Positions 13,884-18,142 of a stretch of 18,142 nucleotides of DNA are shown one piece after another. Both the position numbers and the translations under genes were made by a program. The notes beneath the pieces were generated by a model. That model was not told the origin of the DNA. It saw only the letters and a list, made by a program, of their open reading frames with translations, and did no database searches. The stretch's first letter is position 1. Each line of letters starts with the position of its first letter. Source of the DNA: CAZUXY01 sp964624235 (GTDB lineage Bacteria > Spirochaetota > UBA4802 > UBA5368); NCBI GenBank assembly GCA_964624235.1, contig CAZUXY010000073.1, positions 1-18,142 of the forward strand, read 5' to 3'.

Positions 13884-14590
13884 CGCAAATACCGTACGGG
13901 CCAGCCGCGCTTCCGGGCGTGTTCCATGAGCAGGGGGTCGGGGTCCACCGCGACGGGAAAGCCGGTCCGCTCGAGGAGGGGAATATCGTTCACGCTGTCG
14001 GAGTAAAAGGCGCACTGCGCCAGGGTGACGCCCCGCCCCGCGGCGAATCCCTCCGCCCGGGGGATCTTTCCCTCGCGGTAGCAGTAGGGAAGGTCATGGC
14101 GCAGAAACCGGCCCCTTTCGTCGCTCAGGTAGGTGTTGCCGATCACCTCGTCGATGCCCAGGCGGCGCGCGAAGGGGACGGCGATAAAACGCTGCTGGGC
14201 CGTAATGATGACCGGAAGGATCCCCTTATCGCGGCAGGTCCGCACCAGGGACGGCGCCCCGGCGCTGAGGTGGTTGACGCCCCATTCGGCGAAGAAGCGC
14301 TCGGCCATGGTATCGAGCCGTTCGATTGAAATGCCACGTACCCTGAAGCGGTGATAGGCCATGTAGGTGTCGGCATCCAGCCCCCCCCGGTAATAGCGGG
14401 CGTTGAGGCGGAACATCCACAGGATCTCCATGACCCCCCTCAGGGAGCGGCGTCCCCGCCACAGGGCCCACAACAGGTCGGTGTCCCGGTCGGTCAGGGT
14501 CTCGTCCAGGTCGAAGAAGGCGATCTTCACGAAGGGGGGGATCGAACAGTTGTACTGTTCTATAGTGACAGGAGGGACGGATGCCGTCAT
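13862..14590 (-). CDS. HAD superfamily hydrolase, subfamily IB (SerB-like phosphatase)
   Basis: This 242-residue cytoplasmic phosphatase-type protein shows all four HAD motifs: DLDET with Asp27 and Asp29, Thr130 in IITAQQ, Lys175 in YREGKIP, and DSVND (198-202). A helical cap of about 85 residues follows motif I, as in phosphoserine phosphatase and HAD-IB proteins. The substrate is unknown, but small phosphomonoesters or phospholipid head groups are typical. The ATG at 14590 overlaps the stop of the PIN gene by four bases (ATGA) and puts about 21 extra residues before the domain. A GTG at codon 21 is possible but has no ribosome site. Coupling to the toxin gene suggests shared transcription, perhaps without shared function. 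Confidence 0.88.
   Translation of the reverse strand: MTASVPPVTIEQYNCSIPPFVKIAFFDLDETLTDRDTDLLWALWRGRRSLRGVMEILWMFRLNARYYRGGLDADTYMAYHRFRVRGISIERLDTMAERFFAEWGVNHLSAGAPSLVRTCRDKGILPVIITAQQRFIAVPFARRLGIDEVIGNTYLSDERGRFLRHDLPYCYREGKIPRAEGFAAGRGVTLAQCAFYSDSVNDIPLLERTGFPVAVDPDPLLMEHARKRGWPVRYLRGQNPSA
14544..14560. repeat. Short perfect inverted repeat within the HAD 5' end
   Basis: GAACAGT (14544-14550) and ACTGTTC (14554-14560) are perfect 7-bp arms with a 3-base loop, inside the poorly conserved first 20 codons of the HAD gene. It could be an operator for internal transcription or a mRNA hairpin. It does not match a known LexA box. Confidence 0.4.
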
Positions 14591-14997
14591 TTCTTACCGT
14601 CCTTCTTAACGATGTGCCAGAATTCCCGGGGAGTGATTATCTTTACGGCACCGTATTTTTTAAGGACCAGCAGGTCCTGGTCACCGGTAACAATATAGTC
14701 GGCTTCGTTCGTTACGGCCAGGGCCAGGATTTTATCGTCATCATGGTCTCTCGATACATGTGTATGTAATGGTGTATATGTACCGATTATACAAAACTCT
14801 TTTAAAAAACTGATTATCTCCCCAACGGCATGTTTGGACATTTTCAGTTTTCTCAGAAACGCCTTTTCAATCTCTGTAAGGATATGATCGCTCACTATAA
14901 CGGTATATTTTTCGATGCACATCTCAAACAGAGCGCTGCAGAGCCCCCGTGCGGCGAAGGCGGCGATTATGACGTTTGAATCGATGACCAGTTTCAT
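14587..14997 (-). CDS. PIN-domain toxin (putative ribonuclease of a toxin-antitoxin pair)
   Basis: This 136-residue protein belongs to the PIN ribonuclease fold, close to the COG1569 type of putative toxin. Acidic residues expected to hold Mg2+ or Mn2+ are visible: Asp6 in VIDSNVI, Glu42 in LTEIEKAF, the Asp86-Asp88 cluster in RDHDDDKILALA, and Asp106 in VTGDQDLL. Such toxins cut RNA and are held inactive by the partner antitoxin. The start overlaps the antitoxin stop by four bases, and its stop overlaps the HAD start by four bases. The middle of the gene (about 14740-14940) is clearly richer in A and T than its neighbours, which suggests acquisition by transfer. Confidence 0.88.
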   Translation of the reverse strand: MKLVIDSNVIIAAFAARGLCSALFEMCIEKYTVIVSDHILTEIEKAFLRKLKMSKHAVGEIISFLKEFCIIGTYTPLHTHVSRDHDDDKILALAVTNEADYIVTGDQDLLVLKKYGAVKIITPREFWHIVKKDGKK

Positions 14998-15212
14998 GAA
15001 AACGTATCGAAGACGTCGTCGTCGGTGAGGATGCCCTGGGCCTCGGCGAAGGGAAGTACCGTGTTCCTGAGCCTGCGAAAACGGGAGACGGCGACATAGC
15101 GCTGGATCGATTCACGCACGAGATCACTTACAGGCTTGTGTTCCGATCTGCTCAGTTCGTCGAGCTCTTTTTTCAGTTCGCCGGGAATGCGGATGGTGAT
15201 GGTCTGGTTCAT
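14994..15212 (-). CDS. Ribbon-helix-helix (CopG/Arc-type) antitoxin
   Basis: This 72-residue protein has the N-terminal strand TITIRIPGELKKELDEL followed by a helix-turn-helix segment KPVSDLVRESIQRYV, as in CopG/MetJ/Arc repressors that dimerise on operator DNA. The C-terminal part (about 45-72) would bind the PIN toxin. The start at 15212 is preferred over an upstream ATG at 15269 because GGAG lies eight bases before it and the domain begins at once. It should repress its own promoter at 15241-15269 together with the toxin. Confidence 0.85.
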   Translation of the reverse strand: MNQTITIRIPGELKKELDELSRSEHKPVSDLVRESIQRYVAVSRFRRLRNTVLPFAEAQGILTDDDVFDTFS

Positions 15213-15229
15213 GGAGTTTCTCCGAATGA

Positions 15230-15237
15230 TTACGTAA
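15230..15237. promoter_or_regulatory. Candidate autoregulatory operator
   Basis: TTACGTAA is a perfect 8-bp palindrome just downstream of the -10 box of the antitoxin-toxin promoter and near the expected transcription start, the usual location for a ribbon-helix-helix operator. Confidence 0.4.
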
Positions 15238-15240
15238 GAC

Positions 15241-15269
15241 AATGTAACACGAAAGGGAACCCGGGTCAA
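15241..15269 (-). promoter_or_regulatory. Promoter of the antitoxin-toxin operon
   Basis: On the minus strand, TTGACC (15264-15269; five of six consensus bases) and TACATT (15241-15246; four of six) are separated by exactly 17 bases. This would start transcription about 20 bases before the antitoxin start codon at 15212. It also covers the alternative upstream ATG at 15269, which supports the shorter antitoxin. Confidence 0.65.
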
Positions 15270-15287
15270 GAAAATATTGCTTCCTTT

Positions 15288-15905
15288 TCATCCCTCCCTG
15301 CTGCCGGCTGAAGGAATCCCGTGGTCATCGAAGGTGAACGTGAATCCCGCCTTCACGCAGGCGTCGCAGAGAAAGTCGCACACCGCGACAGGGGCCAGGA
15401 ACTCACTGCTCTTCCCCTCGCGGTGCCAGTACAGCAGGTACATCACCGGGTCAGGGCCGACGGCGACCGGCAGCAGCTCTCTTAAAAGCCTTCCGCCCCC
15501 CGACGGCTTTTTATGGTAAAAGATCACCTTGTTCACGAAGACGCTGCCGTAACGGCTGCCGCTCTTGATGAAATGGACGTACGCAAACCGGCGCAGGTCC
15601 AGGGGCACGTACTTTCCCCTGTCAAGTACGGTAATGTCGCCGTTATCGTCGACATTGAATTTCTGTATGCCCGTTCCGGATATCCTCACCAGCAACAGGC
15701 CGACAGCCGCGAAGCAGAGCAGCATCCCCAGCGTGTCGTGATGGAGGCTCCGCACGAAGCCCTGGCCGTGCACGTTCACGATGAATCCGAAGGCCGAGAA
15801 GCCGAATATCGCGTACGCGATATAGACAAGATGGGTACGCTTAAGCACGTAGGCGCCTTTAATCTCTTCTTTGTCGATGATCACGGTGGGTGTGCGGAAT
15901 TTCAT
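15288..15905 (-). CDS. Hypothetical two-helix membrane protein
   Basis: This 205-residue protein is not a family I recognise. Two membrane helices lie at about 27-45 and 57-75. The remaining 130 residues are cytoplasmic, start with a strand-rich stretch (FNVDDNGDITVLDRGKYVPL) and include two cysteines near the C-terminus (CDFLCDACVKAG has three in all). The two-helix hairpin followed by a beta-rich domain recalls bacterial PH-like/YcxB-type proteins, but only in outline. Its start lies three bases after the stop of the acyltransferase gene, so the two are almost certainly co-transcribed. The AAGGAG ribosome site is 13 bases upstream, inside the previous gene, which is a little far. Confidence 0.75.
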   Translation of the reverse strand: MKFRTPTVIIDKEEIKGAYVLKRTHLVYIAYAIFGFSAFGFIVNVHGQGFVRSLHHDTLGMLLCFAAVGLLLVRISGTGIQKFNVDDNGDITVLDRGKYVPLDLRRFAYVHFIKSGSRYGSVFVNKVIFYHKKPSGGGRLLRELLPVAVGPDPVMYLLYWHREGKSSEFLAPVAVCDFLCDACVKAGFTFTFDDHGIPSAGSREG

Positions 15906-15908
15906 GGG

Positions 15909-16724
15909 TTATGGGCTCTCCTTCGATATACTGCCGGGCAGTTCCTCCCCTCCCTCGACGGCTTCGGCCAGGTCGTTCAGAAAGCGCACCATGGGGCCGC
16001 CGTCGATGACGTCGTGGTCGATCAGGACCGTCATGTTGAGGATCTCCCGAACGACGATCCTGTCATCGACCACTACCGGTTTTTTGACGATCGAACCGAT
16101 GCCGAACGACAGGGGATGGACCGACGCATGAATGAACCAGCCCCTGATACGCCCCATCATGCCCACGGAGGTGACGACGGCGTTCCCCATTTTCGAGAAG
16201 GCGAAGGCAGGGTTCCCGAGCATCCGCCTCCAGACGGCCCTTCGAACAAAGCCCGGCAGGTGGTAGTAGAGGTTCTCGAAGAGGGTGGACCTCTTGTTCA
16301 GCACCACGTCGCCGGCGGCAAGCGTTTGCCCCTTCGCCCGTTCGATCTCGGCGGTGATCTCGAGGGCGCTCTTTTCGTGCGCCTTCTCGATGACAAGGGG
16401 CATGGGGACCTTTTGCCCGCCGATCGTTTTTTCCACCAGGACCGAGATGTTCACGTCGTCGAAGACCATGAGCTTCTTTTTGCTGTAGAGGAACGCCGCC
16501 GCCTCTTTATGGTTCGCGAGCACCTTTGCGATCACGTGGATCAGCCAGGCGGTGAACGACACGCGGACGCCGCGCTTTTTAAGTTCGTTCATTTTATCCC
16601 GGGCAACGGAGACGTCGAACTCCACCAGGGCGCTGATGTGGTGCTTCAGCCTGCCGACGGAAAAGATGTCGAAGGTCGCGATGCGGGACCGAGGGATGGG
16701 GTGGAAGGAGTAGGGTTGTTTCAT
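15909..16724 (-). CDS. Stand-alone 2-oxoacid dehydrogenase E2/CAT-type acyltransferase
   Basis: This 271-residue protein matches the catalytic domain of dihydrolipoamide acyltransferases and chloramphenicol acetyltransferase. The catalytic motif HDVIDG (His237, Asp241) is intact, and the preceding TSVG (185-188) and FGIGSI strands fit the fold. There is no lipoyl domain and no subunit-binding domain, and no E1 or E3 gene is nearby, so it is not a normal dehydrogenase component. Proteins of this kind probably transfer acyl groups from CoA to unknown acceptors as trimers. An insertion of about 45 residues (145-180) with aromatic and basic residues precedes the catalytic strands. A weak ribosome site and an AT-rich region lie upstream. 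The small membrane protein follows directly. Confidence 0.88.
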   Translation of the reverse strand: MKQPYSFHPIPRSRIATFDIFSVGRLKHHISALVEFDVSVARDKMNELKKRGVRVSFTAWLIHVIAKVLANHKEAAAFLYSKKKLMVFDDVNISVLVEKTIGGQKVPMPLVIEKAHEKSALEITAEIERAKGQTLAAGDVVLNKRSTLFENLYYHLPGFVRRAVWRRMLGNPAFAFSKMGNAVVTSVGMMGRIRGWFIHASVHPLSFGIGSIVKKPVVVDDRIVVREILNMTVLIDHDVIDGGPMVRFLNDLAEAVEGGEELPGSISKESP

Positions 16725-16803
16725 GGTTGATATTATCTTACTTTAGTATTTTAACGTAACGACATCGCCCGCATCATCAACGGGTGATCCCCGGGCCGTC
16801 AGT

Positions 16804-17961
16804 TTACTCTCTCCTCCACGGCCGCCACAGCCCCAGCCAGACCAGCACCAGGATGCCGTATGCCCAGAGGGCGCTTATCCCGGTGAAGAGGTCGAGCAGG
16901 AAGAAGAACAGGCGGTATCCCGTGATAAAGAGCCGCTTCGCCCAGGGGGTGCGCACCGGGGCTTTCAGATCGACGGTGTTTATTTTTCCCAGCCAGCCGC
17001 GAAACACCAGGGACTCGAGGTTGTAGATGTGCACCACCGGCGAGTACCGGGCCGCGATGCGCAGGTCGTCGGCGAAATCATTGAAATCGATATACTCACG
17101 CATGTAGCTGCCGATGCCGGCAGAGCCGTTTTTCAGCGAGCGGACGTAGGAGAGCACGTTCGCCGCCCCCTTCCCCAGCCCCGAATCCTTGAAGTAGCTG
17201 CGGTAGAGCATGTAGACATCGATGTCGGACGGGACATACGCCACATGGAACATCTCCCTGATGGAAGCGTCGCCGTCCAGCCGGTCGTCCATAACATAGG
17301 GGATGTTGAAGGTGCTCACCTCGTAACCGTCCTTCTTGATCCTGGCCACCGTATCGGCGTAGACGCGGACCGCTTTTTCATGAAGGCCGGCGTTGCGGCT
17401 TTTCAGCAGATAATCGATGGCCCCGGTGGTGCCCCCCTTCTTCACCGATTCGGTCAGAAGGTGCACCGCCTGGTAGGTGGGCTCCATGTCGAGCATGACG
17501 CCGTGCACCCTGATGCCGTTATCGACGGTCCATTTCTTGAAACGATCGTAGAGCGCCGGGAACCTGCCGGCGTTGTCGGTGGCGAGCCAGTAGCCGTCCT
17601 CGAAGGGATGGAGGGGCCACACCCACACCTTCACGCCGGCCCGGTTGAGCTTCCTTACCGGGCCCGCCATGGCGGGCGAGAAATCGTCCACCGCCATGGA
17701 CACCTCGTAGTTCCCGGCCGCGAGCGCCGCGACAACCTCCGGCCGGTACAGCGTGTCGAGGGTGAGGCCGTGAACATCGCGCTTTTCGACCTCGAATATC
17801 TTGTTGCCCAGTTCGGCGAAGATGATGACCCGTTTGATCGCCCCCGCCTTCGGCCCCGATCCCATGAAGAGGGACCTCCCCAGCAGAACGGCGAGGAGCA
17901 CGACCAGGCAGATCGCGACGGTCGCCCCGAGGCAGAGCAGTCCGCGCAGTATCGTTCTCAT
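16804..17961 (-). CDS. Membrane-anchored glycosidase-like TIM-barrel protein
   Basis: This 385-residue protein has an N-terminal membrane helix (about 8-30) and two hydrophobic segments at the C-terminus (about 335-375), so the central domain should be outside the cytoplasm. That domain resembles a glycoside-hydrolase TIM barrel: VKVWVWPLHPFEDGYWL (111-126) and GVMLDMEP (154-161) look like successive barrel strands, with Asp158 and Glu160 placed like the acid pair of GH families such as GH18 or GH-like DUFs. I cannot name the family. GGAGG lies nine bases before the start. It heads the minus-strand group that continues into the acyltransferase gene 79 bases later. Confidence 0.7.
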   Translation of the reverse strand: MRTILRGLLCLGATVAICLVVLLAVLLGRSLFMGSGPKAGAIKRVIIFAELGNKIFEVEKRDVHGLTLDTLYRPEVVAALAAGNYEVSMAVDDFSPAMAGPVRKLNRAGVKVWVWPLHPFEDGYWLATDNAGRFPALYDRFKKWTVDNGIRVHGVMLDMEPTYQAVHLLTESVKKGGTTGAIDYLLKSRNAGLHEKAVRVYADTVARIKKDGYEVSTFNIPYVMDDRLDGDASIREMFHVAYVPSDIDVYMLYRSYFKDSGLGKGAANVLSYVRSLKNGSAGIGSYMREYIDFNDFADDLRIAARYSPVVHIYNLESLVFRGWLGKINTVDLKAPVRTPWAKRLFITGYRLFFFLLDLFTGISALWAYGILVLVWLGLWRPWRRE

Positions 17962-18004
17962 GAGTATAACCTCCCGGATTTTTCGTTAAGATGTACACAC
18001 GCGG

Positions 18005-18018
18005 CGGGCGGCCGCCCG
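18005..18018. repeat. Perfect GC palindrome after the edge gene
   Basis: CGGGCGGCCGCCCG is a 14-bp perfect palindrome two bases beyond the stop codon of the partial gene at the right edge. It could form a hairpin at the end of that gene's message. There is no following T-run on the minus strand. Confidence 0.5.
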
Positions 18019-18020
18019 TA

Positions 18021-18142
18021 TCATTTCCCCCGCGGGGAAAACAGCAGCGACTCGTATGCCTTCCCCCGGAAGGCGAACAGCCCGGTGCTGTAATGCTCCC
18101 CGTTTGTCAAGCCACCTGACATGATTGTTTTTCTCGATATTC
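18021..18142 (-). CDS. C-terminal fragment of an unidentified gene cut by the window edge
   Basis: One minus-strand frame stays open from the right edge to a TGA at 18021-18023 and ends GEHYSTGLFAFRGKAY followed by ESLLFSPRGK. Its codons strongly prefer G or C at the third position, like the real genes here. A second frame is also open to 17989 but encodes an unlikely arginine- and alanine-rich tail. With only about 39 residues visible the product cannot be identified. It would lie about 60 bases upstream of the TIM-barrel gene and could be in the same operon. Confidence 0.5.
   Translation of the reverse strand, partial: ISRKTIMSGGLTNGEHYSTGLFAFRGKAYESLLFSPRGK

Noticed and set aside
14544..14560. 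LexA/SOS box
   Set aside because: The arms GAACAGT/ACTGTTC have neither the GAAC-N4-GTTC spacing nor the CTG-N10-CAG form, and no SOS gene is adjacent.
17989..18142. Alternative open frame at the right edge ending at 17989
   Set aside because: It encodes an R/A-rich tail and has poorer third-position G/C bias than the frame ending at 18021.

Overview
The window is GC-rich, about 60% by eye, with codons that strongly prefer G or C in the third position, and it is packed with bacterial genes on both strands. A Cache-type chemoreceptor, a LepB-type signal peptidase and several single-pass membrane-anchored enzymes suggest a free-living, motile, probably Gram-negative bacterium. No marker gene here fixes the lineage. 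A spirochaete or deltaproteobacterium-like organism would fit, but that is a guess. There are no rRNA or tRNA genes, CRISPR arrays, transposases or phage genes.

Layout. Positions 1-80 hold a 35-bp tandem repeat. A chemoreceptor (208-1980, minus) is divergent from a membrane-anchored Asp-box beta-propeller protein (2298-3440, plus), which is followed by an ABC-2 ATPase (3497-4381) and signal peptidase I (4543-5211). A membrane-anchored serine hydrolase of the class C beta-lactamase fold (5261-6673, minus) lies between these and the ABC-2 permease (6914-7945, plus), the likely partner of the ATPase.

From 13737 down to 7957 five minus-strand genes form a probable carbohydrate or amino-polyol operon: FGGY kinase, class III aminotransferase, MFS transporter, class II aldolase and a hotdog thioesterase. 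A good sigma-70-type promoter sits just upstream, inside the 3' end of the preceding gene. The simplest reading is uptake by the MFS protein, transamination, phosphorylation, then aldol cleavage. The substrate is unknown and so is the order of steps.

Upstream lies a tightly overlapped trio: a ribbon-helix-helix antitoxin, a PIN-domain toxin and a HAD-IB phosphatase. The toxin gene is visibly AT-richer than its neighbours. The last section (15288-17961, minus) holds a two-helix membrane protein, a stand-alone E2/CAT-type acyltransferase and a membrane-anchored protein that looks like a TIM-barrel glycosidase. The C-terminal end of one more gene runs off the right edge.

A striking layer is a family of 22-bp palindromes, GGCGCGG-N8-CCGCGCC, found only between genes. 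Their central 8 bp differ from copy to copy yet usually stay self-complementary. They lie at 2191, 3443, 5216, 6821, 10555 and 12089, with a decayed relative near 4433. Two of them sit inside the catabolic operon.
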